Of a DNA stretch of 29,841 nucleotides, positions 20,586 through 29,057 are shown in pieces. Position 1 is the first letter of the stretch, and every line of letters begins with the position of its first letter. The notes beneath the pieces are model-generated. The model was not told the DNA's origin. It saw only the letters and a program-made list of their open reading frames with translations, and searched no databases. Source of the stretch: Geobacter sp. (GTDB lineage: Bacteria; Desulfobacterota; Desulfuromonadia; Geobacterales; Geobacteraceae). A program made the position numbers and the translations under genes. The DNA lies in contig DNJC01000110.1 of the NCBI GenBank assembly GCA_003490025.1, positions 1 through 29,841 of the forward strand, read 5' to 3'.

Positions 20586-22496
20586 ATGAACGAGATAAAG
20601 GTCACGCTGCCGGATGGTTCCCAAAGGCCCTTGCCTGCAGGCGCCACCATCTTCGACCTGGCTGCCTCCATCGGCGCCGGTCTCGCAAAGGCCGCCATTG
20701 CCGGCAAGATCGACGGCAACCTCGTCGACCTCTTCACCCCGCTCGCCGACGGCGCCCGCGTTGAGATCGTCACCGAGAAGAGCCCCGAGGCGCTGGAGAT
20801 CATCAGGCACTCGACTTCCCACCTGATGGCCCAGGCGGTGAAGGCGCTCTTCCCGCAGGCGAAGGTCACCATCGGTCCCGCCATCGAGACCGGTTTCTAT
20901 TACGACTTCGACGTGGATCATCCGTTCACCCCGGAGGATCTGGAGAAGATAGAAGAGAAGATGCGCGAGCTCGCCAAGGCCGATCTGAAGATCGAGCGCT
21001 CCGAGCTTTCCAGCGCCGAGGCCGTCGCCAAGTTCAAGGCGATGGGCGAGGATTACAAGGTCGAGCTGATCGAGGATCTTGGCGCCGAGAGGGTTTCCAT
21101 CTACACCCAGGGCGACTTCTCCGACCTCTGCCGCGGACCGCATCTCCCCAAGACCTCGCTCTGCAAGGCGTTCAAGCTCACCTCCATCGCAGGCGCCTAC
21201 TGGCGCGGCGACGAGAAGCGCCCCATGCTGCAGAGGGTCTACGGCACCGCCTTCGGCGACAAGAAGGAACTCGATGCGTACCTCGCCAGGATCGAGGAGG
21301 CGAAGAAGCGCGACCACAGGAAGCTCGGCCGCGAACTCGACCTCTTCTCCTTCAACGACGAGGTAGGCGCCGGTCTCGTGATCTGGCACCCGAAAGGGGC
21401 CATGCTCCGCACCATCCTCGAGGACTTCGAGCGCAAGGAGCATCTGAAGCGCGGCTACGACATCGTCCTGGGTCCGCAGATCCTCAAGACCGAACTCTGG
21501 CAGCGTTCCGGTCACTACGAGAACTACCGCGAGAACATGTACTTCACCACGGTGGACGAGCAGAGCTACGGCGTGAAGCCGATGAACTGCCTGGCCCACA
21601 TGATGATCTACCGCTCGCAGCTGAGAAGCTACCGCGACCTGCCTCTTCGCTACTTCGAACTCGGCACGGTGCACCGCCACGAGAGGGCGGGTGTTCTGCA
21701 CGGCCTGCTCAGGGTCCGCGGCTTCACCCAGGACGACGCGCACATCCTCTGCACGCCGGAGCAGCTCGACGCTGAGATCAAGGGCGTCATCCAGTTCGTC
21801 ACCGAGGTGATGGCGATCTTCGGCTTCGAGTTCGAGATGGAACTCTCCACCCGTCCCGAGAAGTCGATCGGCTCCGACGACGCCTGGGAACTCGCCACCA
21901 ACGCGCTTCTGAGCGCGCTCAAGGACTCCGGCCGCCCCTTTGAGATCAACGAGGGAGACGGCGCCTTCTACGGTCCCAAGATCGACATCAAGCTCCGCGA
22001 CGCGCTTGACAGAAGGTGGCAATGTGCTACAATCCAGTGCGATTTTACCCTCCCGGAGCGTTTCGATCTCACTTATGTCGACGCAGACGGTGAAAAGAAG
22101 CGTCCCGTCATGGTGCACCGGGTCATCCTGGGCGCCATCGAGCGGTTCATAGGTGTCCTCATAGAGCACTTCGCCGGAAACTTCCCAACCTGGTTGGCAC
22201 CGGTTCAGGCGACCATAGTAACGGTTACCGATAACCAGATTCCCTACGCACAGACCGCGTTCGACAAGCTGCGTGCGGCGGGCGTTCGTGTGCAAAAGGA
22301 TTTCCGCAACGAGAAGCTCGGCTTCAAGATCCGTGAAGCCCAGCTCCAGAAGATACCTTATATGCTGGTAGTCGGGGACAAGGAGGTCGAAAACGGCCTG
22401 CTCGCTCCGCGCTACCGTGATGGCAAGAATCTCGAGGGGATGGCCCCTGAGCAGTTCATATCTTTCATCGAAAACGAAGTTAAAAGCTATCGTTAG
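20586..22496 (+). CDS. thrS: Threonyl-tRNA synthetase
   Basis: A 636-residue class II synthetase that charges tRNA-Thr. TGS domain (1-62), editing domain with HSTSH (His75, His79), a catalytic core with zinc ligands Cys335 (PMNCLAH), His386 and His511, and a C-terminal anticodon-binding domain. These ligands coincide almost exactly with E. coli (334, 385, 511). ATG 20586 is the start that gives the standard MNEIKVTLPDG opening; a longer frame to 20499 runs through the terminator. Its TAG stop overlaps the ribosome site of infC, so the two are probably coupled, as in other thrS-infC-rpmI-rplT operons. Confidence 0.97.
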   Translation: MNEIKVTLPDGSQRPLPAGATIFDLAASIGAGLAKAAIAGKIDGNLVDLFTPLADGARVEIVTEKSPEALEIIRHSTSHLMAQAVKALFPQAKVTIGPAIETGFYYDFDVDHPFTPEDLEKIEEKMRELAKADLKIERSELSSAEAVAKFKAMGEDYKVELIEDLGAERVSIYTQGDFSDLCRGPHLPKTSLCKAFKLTSIAGAYWRGDEKRPMLQRVYGTAFGDKKELDAYLARIEEAKKRDHRKLGRELDLFSFNDEVGAGLVIWHPKGAMLRTILEDFERKEHLKRGYDIVLGPQILKTELWQRSGHYENYRENMYFTTVDEQSYGVKPMNCLAHMMIYRSQLRSYRDLPLRYFELGTVHRHERAGVLHGLLRVRGFTQDDAHILCTPEQLDAEIKGVIQFVTEVMAIFGFEFEMELSTRPEKSIGSDDAWELATNALLSALKDSGRPFEINEGDGAFYGPKIDIKLRDALDRRWQCATIQCDFTLPERFDLTYVDADGEKKRPVMVHRVILGAIERFIGVLIEHFAGNFPTWLAPVQATIVTVTDNQIPYAQTAFDKLRAAGVRVQKDFRNEKLGFKIREAQLQKIPYMLVVGDKEVENGLLAPRYRDGKNLEGMAPEQFISFIENEVKSYR

Positions 22497-22510
22497 GAGG
22501 TGGCGTCATA
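22495..22510 (+). promoter_or_regulatory. infC ribosome binding site and AUA start codon
   Basis: A full AGGAGG overlaps the thrS stop codon and is seven bases from ATA. The frame upstream of ATA has no other start codon at a workable distance. Confidence 0.8.
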
Positions 22511-23029
22511 GCTAAACCTACAGTCAACATCAATCAGACCATCAGGGCCAAAGAAGTAAGGGTAGTAGGTGCCGAAAGTGAGCAGCTTGGTATTCTTCCG
22601 CTTCGCGAGGCCTTGGCGCTGGCCGAGAGCCAACAACTGGACCTGGTAGAGGTTTCGCCGACAGCCGTCCCCCCCGTCTGCCGTATCATGGATTACGGCA
22701 AATTCAAATATCAGCAGGCCAAAAAGCTGGCCGAAGCCAAGAAGAAGCAGGTCCAGGTGGAGCTGAAGGAAGTCAAGCTCCGTCCCAAGACCGACGTGCA
22801 CGACCTCGAGTTCAAGGTGAAGCACGTGCGCCGCTTCCTCGAAGAAGGCAACAAGGCAAAGATAACCGTCGTCTTCCGTGGCCGCGAGATCACGCACCAG
22901 GAACTCGGCATGGCAGCACTTGAAAAGTTCTCCGCCGAGCTTGCAGATATCGCCATCGTGGAAGTCCGGCAGAAAATGGAAGGGCGCAGCATGTTCATGA
23001 TTGTGGCCCCCAAAGTAAAAGCAAAATAA
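22508..23029 (+). CDS. infC: Translation initiation factor IF-3 (apparent AUA start)
   Basis: A 173-residue IF-3, which binds the 30S subunit, keeps subunits apart and rejects non-standard start codons. The N-domain opens AKPTVNINQTIRAKEVRVVG; the central linker is rich in Lys (KFKYQQAKKLAEAKKKQ), and the C-domain ends RSMFMIVAPK. No ATG, GTG or TTG allows the full N-domain: the first (TTG 22613) would delete 35 residues. ATA at 22508-22510 gives the correct N-terminus and lies seven bases after AGGAGG (22495-22500). E. coli infC likewise starts with a rare codon, AUU, which IF-3 uses to limit its own synthesis, so the same autoregulation is likely here. Confidence 0.93.
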   Translation: MAKPTVNINQTIRAKEVRVVGAESEQLGILPLREALALAESQQLDLVEVSPTAVPPVCRIMDYGKFKYQQAKKLAEAKKKQVQVELKEVKLRPKTDVHDLEFKVKHVRRFLEEGNKAKITVVFRGREITHQELGMAALEKFSAELADIAIVEVRQKMEGRSMFMIVAPKVKAK

Positions 23030-23054
23030 CAACCCACAAAGGAGTAGCAAACCA

Positions 23055-23252
23055 ATGCCTAAAATGAAGACCCATAGGGGCGCCGCCAAGCGTTTTAGCA
23101 AGACCGGCACAGGCAAGATCAAGAGAAGCCACGCTTTCACCAGCCACATCCTGACCACCAAGACCAGGAAGAACAAGCGCAACCTCCGCAAGGGCGCTAT
23201 CGTGTGCGCTTCCGACCACAAGAACATCTGCTGCCTGATTCCCTACAAGTAA
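23055..23252 (+). CDS. rpmI: 50S ribosomal protein bL35
   Basis: A 65-residue, very basic ribosomal protein beginning MPKMKTHRGAAKRF and ending with the usual HKNICCLIPYK-type tail (the family more often has a shorter, basic end such as RVKRLLPY). CAAAGGAG lies before the ATG. It sits 25 bases after infC, in the conserved thrS-infC-rpmI-rplT order. It takes part in 50S assembly. Confidence 0.95.
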   Translation: MPKMKTHRGAAKRFSKTGTGKIKRSHAFTSHILTTKTRKNKRNLRKGAIVCASDHKNICCLIPYK

Positions 23253-23363
23253 TTACCGGGTGGTGGGCCATGGACGGATACGAGAGACGATGGCCCCGCT
23301 GCGCCCGTTTGCCGAAGTCCGAGAACCGTGAGGAAACGTCTCCCCTTGCGGATCCGGCTAATT
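23251..23363 (+). ncRNA. Candidate structured leader of rplT (possible L20 autoregulatory element)
   Basis: The rpmI-rplT gap is 131 bases. Its ends pair: AATTACCGG (23251-23259) with CCGGCTAATT (23354-23363), one bulged base. Inside, GGGCCAT (23265-23271) pairs with ATGGCCC (23290-23296). In E. coli and Bacillus, L20 represses its own operon through structures mimicking its 23S site. Whether this one binds L20 is inference. Confidence 0.45.
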
Positions 23364-23383
23364 AAAAACCAGAAGGAGTATGT

Positions 23384-23737
23384 ATGCCAAGAGTAAAGCG
23401 CGGTTTTAAAGCGAGACACAGAAGAAACAAGGTATTGAAGCTTGCCAAGGGTTACCGCGGCGCGAGAAGCAAATTGTTCAGGAGCGCCACCGAAGCGGTG
23501 GACCGCGCACTGAACTACGCTTTCAGGGACAGAAGGGTGAAAAAGAGGGACTTCAGGGCTCTCTGGATCACCAGGATCAACGCTGCTGCCAGGATCAATG
23601 GCATCTCCTACAGCAAACTGATCCATGGTCTGAAAGTTGCCAAGGTGGAGATCGACAGGAAAGTGATGGCCGACCTGGCCGTTTCCGATCCTAAGGGTTT
23701 CGCGGCTATCGTAGCTGCAGCCACCGCAAACTTTTAA
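23384..23737 (+). CDS. rplT: 50S ribosomal protein bL20
   Basis: A 117-residue basic protein starting MPRVKRGFKARHRRNKVLKLAKGY, the invariant opening of L20, and of the usual length. It binds 23S rRNA early in 50S assembly and in several bacteria represses its own operon. AGAAGGAG lies before the ATG. It ends the ribosomal part of the operon, followed by a strong terminator-like hairpin before pheS. Confidence 0.97.
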   Translation: MPRVKRGFKARHRRNKVLKLAKGYRGARSKLFRSATEAVDRALNYAFRDRRVKKRDFRALWITRINAAARINGISYSKLIHGLKVAKVEIDRKVMADLAVSDPKGFAAIVAAATANF

Positions 23738-23753
23738 TACATACCGCGGGCAT

Positions 23754-23794
23754 AAAAAAGAAATGGGATAGCGATGTCTCATTTCTTTTTTTTT
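23754..23794 (+). terminator. Terminator between rplT and pheS
   Basis: AAAAAAGAAATGgGA (23754-23768) pairs with TCtCATTTCTTTTTT (23777-23791), followed by more T. A-run and T-run on both sides make it able to work in both directions, or as a leaky or attenuating site before pheS. Confidence 0.75.
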
Positions 23795-23815
23795 CAAGAC
23801 ATAGGGTCATTGAAC

Positions 23816-24832
23816 ATGAAGGATAAACTGGAAGCACTTTTGGGCGAGGCGCTGTCCGAACTGGGCGCCGCCTCCACGGAAGAGGGACTGCAGGAACTGC
23901 GGGTCAAGTACCTCGGCAAGAAGGGGGCATTGACCGGCATCATGAAGGGGCTTGGCTCGCTCTCCGCTGAGGAGCGCCCGCTGGTCGGCCAGGTGGTCAA
24001 CACGGTGAAGGGTAAGCTCGAGGAGGCATTCGACAGCCGCGCCGTCGAGATCCGCGAGTCGGTGAAGGCCGCGAGGCTCTCCGCGGAGCGGATCGACGTC
24101 ACGCTGCCGGGTCGCCGTCGCGCCGTCGGCTCGAAGCACCCGATCACCCTGGTGACCGAGGAGATCTGCGCCATCTTCGCGGCACTCGGCTTCGCCGTCG
24201 CCGAAGGGCCGGAGGTCGAGCACGACTTCTACAACTTCGAGGCGCTCAACTTTCCGAAGGATCACCCGGCTCGCGACATGCAGGACACCTTCTTCGTCGG
24301 GGAGAACGTCCTGCTCAGGACCCACACCTCGCCGGTGCAGGTCCGCACCATGCTGAAGCAGCCGCCGCCGGTCCGCATCATCGCCCCCGGCACCGTGTAC
24401 CGCTGCGACTCCGACGCCACCCACTCCCCGATGTTCCACCAGATCGAGGGGCTAATGGTGGACAAGGGGATCACCTTCGGCGACCTGAAGGGGATTCTGA
24501 CCCTGTTCATCAGCCAGCTCTTCGGCTCCGACATCGGCGTGAGGCTTCGTCCCTCCTTCTTCCCGTTCACCGAGCCGTCCGCCGAGGTCGACATCGCCTG
24601 CGTCATCTGCCGCGGCAAGGGGTGCCGGGTCTGCAAGGAGACCGGCTGGCTGGAGATCCTGGGCGCCGGCATGGTCGACCCGGAGGTCTACCGCCACGTG
24701 GGGTACGACGCGGAGCTTTACACCGGCTTCGCCTTCGGGATGGGGATCGAGAGGATAGCCATGCTGAAATACGGCATCGCCGACATGAGGCTCCTGTTCG
24801 AGAACGACCTCAGGTTCCTGAAGCAGTTCTAG
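23816..24832 (+). CDS. pheS: Phenylalanyl-tRNA synthetase alpha subunit
   Basis: A 338-residue class II synthetase subunit that forms an alpha2-beta2 enzyme with PheT and holds the catalytic site. It has an N-terminal coiled coil (1-85), motif 2 (YRCDSDATHSPMFHQIEG, near 198-215) and motif 3 (GFAFGMGIERIAMLKYGI, near 305-322). A Cys-rich insert (CVICRGKGCRVCKETGW), common in bacterial PheS, is present. ATG 23816 is chosen because it gives the usual start; an ATG at 23774 would place its first codons in the terminator stem. pheT follows after 50 bases. Confidence 0.96.
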   Translation: MKDKLEALLGEALSELGAASTEEGLQELRVKYLGKKGALTGIMKGLGSLSAEERPLVGQVVNTVKGKLEEAFDSRAVEIRESVKAARLSAERIDVTLPGRRRAVGSKHPITLVTEEICAIFAALGFAVAEGPEVEHDFYNFEALNFPKDHPARDMQDTFFVGENVLLRTHTSPVQVRTMLKQPPPVRIIAPGTVYRCDSDATHSPMFHQIEGLMVDKGITFGDLKGILTLFISQLFGSDIGVRLRPSFFPFTEPSAEVDIACVICRGKGCRVCKETGWLEILGAGMVDPEVYRHVGYDAELYTGFAFGMGIERIAMLKYGIADMRLLFENDLRFLKQF

Positions 24833-24882
24833 AGGCGGGGGCTGCAACTGTTTTTCGTGTGAGATTTTAAGGGTGGATCTAA

Positions 24883-27288
24883 ATGATAGTTACCTATAAC
24901 TGGATCAAGGAATTCGTCGATTGCGACCTGCCGCCGGCAGAACTTTCCCATCTCCTCACCATGCTCGGCCTCGAAGTCGAGCGGATGGAGACGATCGGCG
25001 GCGAAATGGACGACGTGGTGGTGGCGCAGGTGGTGGAAAAAAACCAGCACCCCAACGCGGACAAGCTCTCGCTCTGCAAGGTGGACAGCGGCAAGGAGAT
25101 CGTCACCGTCGTCTGCGGCGCCCAGAACTTCAAGGCCGGCGACAAGGTGGCGCTGGCCCAGATCGGCGCGACGCTCCCCGGCGACTTCAAGATCAAGCGC
25201 TCCAAGATCCGCGGCGAGGAGTCGTGCGGCATGCTCTGCTCCGAGAAGGAACTGGCGCTCTCGCTTGAGTCCGCCGGCATCATGATCCTCCCGGAGGACT
25301 TCCGGCTCGGCACGCCGCTCTTCGACGCCCTCGGCACCAAGGACACCGTCTTCGAGATCGGGCTCACCCCTAACCGCGCCGACTGCCTGAGCGTGGTGGG
25401 CGTCGCGCGCGAGATCGCCGCGAAGCTCGGCAACAAGGTGCACTACCCCGGTCTCGAAGTGCCGGAGGATGGCGCCCCGATAGAGACCATCGCCAGCGTG
25501 ACCATCAACGCCCCCGATCTCTGCCCGCGCTACACGGCCCGCCACATAACGGGCTGCACGCTGGCCGAGTCGCCGGCCTGGCTCTCCAACAGGCTTCGCG
25601 CCGCCGGGATCCGCTCCATCAACAACATCGTCGACGTCACCAACTACGTGCTGCTCGAGTACGGCCATCCGCTGCACGCCTTCGACTTCAAGCTCCTCGC
25701 GGGCGGGAAGATCGTCGTCGCGGCCGCCGCCGATGGCGAGAAGTTCGTCACCCTGGACGGGCAGGAGAGGGAACTCAACTCAAGCGACCTCACCATCCGC
25801 GACGGCGAGAAAGGGGTCGCGCTGGCCGGCATCATGGGCGGCGGCAACTCCGAGATAGGGGAGGGGACCACCGAAGTGCTCCTGGAGAGCGCCTACTTCA
25901 ACCCCTCCGCCATCAGGAAGACCTCCAAGCGTCTGGGCATCCATACCGAGTCGTCGCACCGCTTCGAGCGCGGCACCGACGTGGCGGGCCTTACCCGCGC
26001 GCTCGACAGGGCGGCGGCGCTCATCGCGGAACTCTCCGGCGGAAAGATCGCCAAGGGGGTCATCGACGTCTACCCGCAGCCGATCGAGCCGCGCGTGATC
26101 ACGGCACGGGTCCCCCGCATCAACGCCGTCTCCGGCCTTTCCCTCACCGACGCCCAAGTGAAGGACATCTTCCAGCGTCTGGAGTTCGAGGTGACCGAGA
26201 CCGAAACGTGCGTCTTCCAGGTGCGGGTGCCGCTCTTCAGGGTGGATCTGGAGCGCGAGATCGACCTCGTGGAAGAGGTGGTGCGGCTGAACGGGTTCGA
26301 GAAGGTCCAGGCGACCCTGCCGCGGGCCTCCGTCTTCTCCGATCTCCCCTCCGACGCGTTGAGGCTCGCCGCCCGCGTAAAGGACCTCCTGGTCTCCCAG
26401 GGGCTCTCCGAGGTGATCAACTACAGCTTCGTCGCCCCCTCCAGCTGCGACAGGATCCTCCTTGGCGAGGACGACTTCAGGAGAAAGGGGGTGCCGCTCT
26501 TGAACCCGCTCTCCGACGAACTCTCCGTCATGCGCACCACGCTTCTCCCGGGGCTTCTGGAGACGGCGGTCAAGAACATCAGCGTCAGGACCATGAGCCT
26601 CCGCATCTTCGAGATGAGGCGCATCTACCTCCCGGTGCAGGACAAGGAACTCCTCGACGAGCCGCTCTACGTCTCCGCGCTTCTGACCGGAAACCGCGAG
26701 CCGGAGGGGTGGAACCAGGCCAAGGGGGAGATCGACTTCTTCGACGTGAAGGGGATCGTGGAGAACGTCCTGGCCGACCTGAACGTCACCAGCGCGAGCT
26801 ACTCCGCCGAGCAGCTCGACCCGTACTACCACCCCGGCAAGGCGTGCCGCGTCATGTGCGGCAACCGCCAGCTCGGCTCCTTCGGGGAGCTGCATCCGAC
26901 GGTCCAGGAGAACTACGGCATCGCCTCGCCGCTGTACTACCTGGAGCTGAACTTCGGGGCGCTCATCGGGGCGCGCAAGAAGCAGGGGACCGCCCAGGTG
27001 CCGTCGCGCTTCCCCTCCACCTTCCGCGACATCGCCCTGTTGCTCCCGCTGGAGACCCCGGTGGCCGACGTGGTCTCCTGCGTGAACGGCGTCAAGGCGG
27101 CCGAGCTGGAAGGGGTCGAGATCTTTGACCTTTACACCGGCGGCAACATCCCGGCCGGCCAGAAGAGCATCGCGATACGCGTGCGCTACGGCTCCAAGGA
27201 AAGGACCCTGACGGACGACGAGGTGACCCGTCTGCACCAGCGCGTCACGGACGCGTTGGTAAAAAAATTAAATGTTTCATTCAGATAA
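24883..27288 (+). CDS. pheT: Phenylalanyl-tRNA synthetase beta subunit
   Basis: An 801-residue subunit, of typical length. Domains: N-terminal region with the OB-fold tRNA-binding domain (about 40-150), B3/B4 editing domain (about 210-380), B5 domain (about 405-475), a catalytic-like core, and the C-terminal FDX-ACB anticodon-binding domain (about 705-800). The beginning MIVTYNWIKEFVDCDL and the end VTDALVKKLNVSFR are characteristic. It completes the alpha2-beta2 enzyme with PheS. GGTGGATC precedes the ATG. It is followed by ihfA, as in many proteobacteria. Confidence 0.97.
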   Translation: MIVTYNWIKEFVDCDLPPAELSHLLTMLGLEVERMETIGGEMDDVVVAQVVEKNQHPNADKLSLCKVDSGKEIVTVVCGAQNFKAGDKVALAQIGATLPGDFKIKRSKIRGEESCGMLCSEKELALSLESAGIMILPEDFRLGTPLFDALGTKDTVFEIGLTPNRADCLSVVGVAREIAAKLGNKVHYPGLEVPEDGAPIETIASVTINAPDLCPRYTARHITGCTLAESPAWLSNRLRAAGIRSINNIVDVTNYVLLEYGHPLHAFDFKLLAGGKIVVAAAADGEKFVTLDGQERELNSSDLTIRDGEKGVALAGIMGGGNSEIGEGTTEVLLESAYFNPSAIRKTSKRLGIHTESSHRFERGTDVAGLTRALDRAAALIAELSGGKIAKGVIDVYPQPIEPRVITARVPRINAVSGLSLTDAQVKDIFQRLEFEVTETETCVFQVRVPLFRVDLEREIDLVEEVVRLNGFEKVQATLPRASVFSDLPSDALRLAARVKDLLVSQGLSEVINYSFVAPSSCDRILLGEDDFRRKGVPLLNPLSDELSVMRTTLLPGLLETAVKNISVRTMSLRIFEMRRIYLPVQDKELLDEPLYVSALLTGNREPEGWNQAKGEIDFFDVKGIVENVLADLNVTSASYSAEQLDPYYHPGKACRVMCGNRQLGSFGELHPTVQENYGIASPLYYLELNFGALIGARKKQGTAQVPSRFPSTFRDIALLLPLETPVADVVSCVNGVKAAELEGVEIFDLYTGGNIPAGQKSIAIRVRYGSKERTLTDDEVTRLHQRVTDALVKKLNVSFR

Positions 27289-27294
27289 AAACGG

Positions 27295-27323
27295 TTGCGA
27301 AATGAAGATCGCTATGGTATTAG
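27295..27323 (+). promoter_or_regulatory. Probable ihfA promoter
   Basis: TTGCGA (27295-27300), a 17-bp spacer and TATTAG (27318-27323) with an upstream TGG, 55 bp before the ATG. It would allow ihfA-merR-tRNA-Pro transcription apart from pheST. Confidence 0.5.
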
Positions 27324-27378
27324 ATTAAGCCGCTGTTGTGAACGGCAAAAATGAAATGCTGAACCTGTTGAGGGGGTT

Positions 27379-27657
27379 ATGACCAAAGCGGACATCGTTG
27401 AGAAAATTTATGAGAAGGTTGGATTCTCCAAAAAAGAATCTGCTGAACTCGTTGAGACAGTCTTCGACCTGATCAAGTCCACTCTTGAAGAAGGGGACAA
27501 GATCAAGATCGCCGGCTTCGGCAACTTCGTTGTCAAAGAGAAGTCCGATCGTCGTGGCAGGAATCCCCAGACCGGGGAAGAGATCACCATCGTGGCGAGG
27601 AAGATCCTGACCTTCAAACCGAGCCAGGTGCTGAAGAGCGCGATCAACAGCCAGTAA
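27379..27657 (+). CDS. ihfA: Integration host factor alpha subunit
   Basis: A 92-residue HU/IHF-family DNA-bending protein. It has MTKADIVEKIYEKVGFSKKESAELV at the N-terminus, the dimer core, and the DNA-binding arm GRNPQTGEEITI with the intercalating Pro near 63. The position right after pheST and two bases before a small MerR-type gene marks it as ihfA, not HU. IHF bends DNA between enhancer sites and sigma-54 promoters, relevant for the operon at 8736. GAGGGGG precedes the ATG. The gene order pheS-pheT-ihfA-merR is common in Gammaproteobacteria and Desulfuromonadota. Confidence 0.93.
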   Translation: MTKADIVEKIYEKVGFSKKESAELVETVFDLIKSTLEEGDKIKIAGFGNFVVKEKSDRRGRNPQTGEEITIVARKILTFKPSQVLKSAINSQ

Positions 27658-27659
27658 CC

Positions 27660-27998
27660 ATGACGACCGGGATCCCGGATAAGCTCTACCTGAGGATCGG
27701 TGAGGTCTCCGCCACAACGGGGCTGCCGACTTCGGTATTGCGCTACTGGGAATCCGAGTTCACCTCGCTGGCGCCCAAGAAAAGCAGCAGCGGCCAGCGA
27801 CTCTACACCAGAAAAGACATAGAGCTGGTCTCCGAAATAAAAAACCTTCTGTACGCCGAGAAGCTCACCATCGAGGGAGCGAGAAAGCGTCTGGAAGGGA
27901 AGAAAAAGTACCGAAAATCTGAGCAGTCCAATGACATACTTGCAGCCTTGCTTGAGGACGTGAGACTTGAACTGAGGACTTTGAGGGATCAGTTGTAA
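27660..27998 (+). CDS. Small MerR-family transcriptional regulator
   Basis: A 112-residue protein with the MerR winged helix-turn-helix (about 10-80): YLRIGEVSATTGLPTSVLRYWESEF, then the wing SSGQRLYTRKDIELV. The C-terminal third (RSEQSND...LEDVRLELRTLRDQL) is a short coiled coil without the cysteines of metal-sensing members. It belongs to the group found after ihfA whose target is not known. ATG 27660 is two bases after the ihfA stop, so the pair is co-translated. tRNA-Pro begins 14 bases after its stop. Confidence 0.9.
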   Translation: MTTGIPDKLYLRIGEVSATTGLPTSVLRYWESEFTSLAPKKSSSGQRLYTRKDIELVSEIKNLLYAEKLTIEGARKRLEGKKKYRKSEQSNDILAALLEDVRLELRTLRDQL

Positions 27999-28012
27999 CA
28001 ATCAGGATTAAT

Positions 28013-28089
28013 CGGTGCGTAGCGCAGCCTGGTAGCGCACTAGACTGGGGGTCTAGTGGTCGCAAGTTCGAATCTTGTCGCACCGACCA
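28013..28089 (+). tRNA. tRNA-Pro (anticodon GGG)
   Basis: 77 bases with full cloverleaf: acceptor CGGTGCG/CGCACCG, D-arm GCGC...GCGC, anticodon stem CTAGA/TCTAG around CTGGGGG (anticodon GGG, codon CCC and CCU), T-arm GCAAG-TTCGAAT-CTTGT, discriminator A and encoded CCA. It is close behind the merR gene, so may be cut from that transcript. Confidence 0.95.
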
Positions 28090-28094
28090 TAATC

Positions 28095-28134
28095 AAATCA
28101 GGGGGTTACGATTAAATTCGTAACCCCCTGATTT
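28095..28134. terminator. Terminator after tRNA-Pro
   Basis: A perfect 17-bp stem with a 6-base loop (28095-28111 and 28118-28134) starting AAATCAGGGGG and ending CCCCCTGATTT. It sits six bases after the tRNA. The T-tract is short, but stem strength and place support termination. Confidence 0.75.
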
Positions 28135-28193
28135 CGTCTGATCTGTCGTCGCCGTGAAGGCCGGCCGATGCAGGTATTCATCGAGGAGGTTTC

Positions 28194-29057
28194 ATGCAGG
28201 AATCCATCACCAGCAGTACCAAGCTCTGCGCCGTCATCGGTAATCCCGTCGGGCACAGTCTTTCGCCGGCGCTCCACAACGCCGCTTTCAACGAAAAGAA
28301 CCTCGACTTCGTCTACCTCGCTTTCCAGGTGGAGGACGTGAAAAGCGCTCTGGCAGGGATGCGCGCTCTCAAGAACTTCCGCGGCATGAGCGTCACCATT
28401 CCTCACAAGATCGACGCCATGAAATACGTGGACGAGATAGCGGAAGTGGACCGCTCCATCGGTTCCATCAACACCATCATCAATGAGGACGGCAAGTTGA
28501 TCGGCATGGGCACTGACGGGCTGGGCGCCTTGAAGGCGCTGGTCGACGCGGGCGTGGCGCTGGACGGCAAGAGCGTGCTGATGCTGGGGGCGGGCGGCGC
28601 CGCCAGGGCGATAGCCTTCACGCTGGCGCGAAACGCGAAGCTCGGCAAACTGACCCTCCTGGACATCAACGAGCCGTTCCTGAAGGGGCTGGCCGCCGAT
28701 CTGCAGTCCGGCACCGATGCCTGCATCGAGTCCGAGGTGCTGAACGACAAATCGCTGGTGCACGCGATGGCGCACGCCGATGTCATCATCAACTGCACGC
28801 CGATCGGAATGCATCCGCGGGAAGGGGTCTCCCTGGTCCCAGTCGAGCTTTTCCGACCCGGACAGGTGGTTTTCGACGTGGTATATACGCCGCTCGAAAC
28901 GAAGCTGCTGGCCGATGCCAGGTCTCGCGGGCTCCTGACCGTCTCCGGCGTCGAAATGTTCATCAACCAGGCGGTGCTGCAGTTCGAGGCTTTCACGGGA
29001 GTCGATGCGCCGATCGATGTCATGAGAAATATAGTAATGGAGAAACTGAAATTATGA
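28194..29057 (+). CDS. aroE: Shikimate 5-dehydrogenase
   Basis: A 287-residue NADPH enzyme that reduces 3-dehydroshikimate to shikimate in aromatic amino-acid synthesis. Substrate site: NPVGHSLSP (17-25), catalytic Lys72 in SVTIPHK, Asn93 and Asp108 in GTDGLG; the NADP loop GAGGAARA is near 132. The length is normal (270-290). GAGGAGG lies before the ATG. Its last codons overlap the start of the kinase gene (ATGA), so both are co-translated and act in consecutive steps of the pathway. Confidence 0.96.
   Translation: MQESITSSTKLCAVIGNPVGHSLSPALHNAAFNEKNLDFVYLAFQVEDVKSALAGMRALKNFRGMSVTIPHKIDAMKYVDEIAEVDRSIGSINTIINEDGKLIGMGTDGLGALKALVDAGVALDGKSVLMLGAGGAARAIAFTLARNAKLGKLTLLDINEPFLKGLAADLQSGTDACIESEVLNDKSLVHAMAHADVIINCTPIGMHPREGVSLVPVELFRPGQVVFDVVYTPLETKLLADARSRGLLTVSGVEMFINQAVLQFEAFTGVDAPIDVMRNIVMEKLKL

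Noticed and set aside
23774..23815. An upstream ATG for pheS at 23774
   Set aside because: It would translate through the terminator stem, giving a run of Phe; the ATG at 23816 gives the normal N-terminus.
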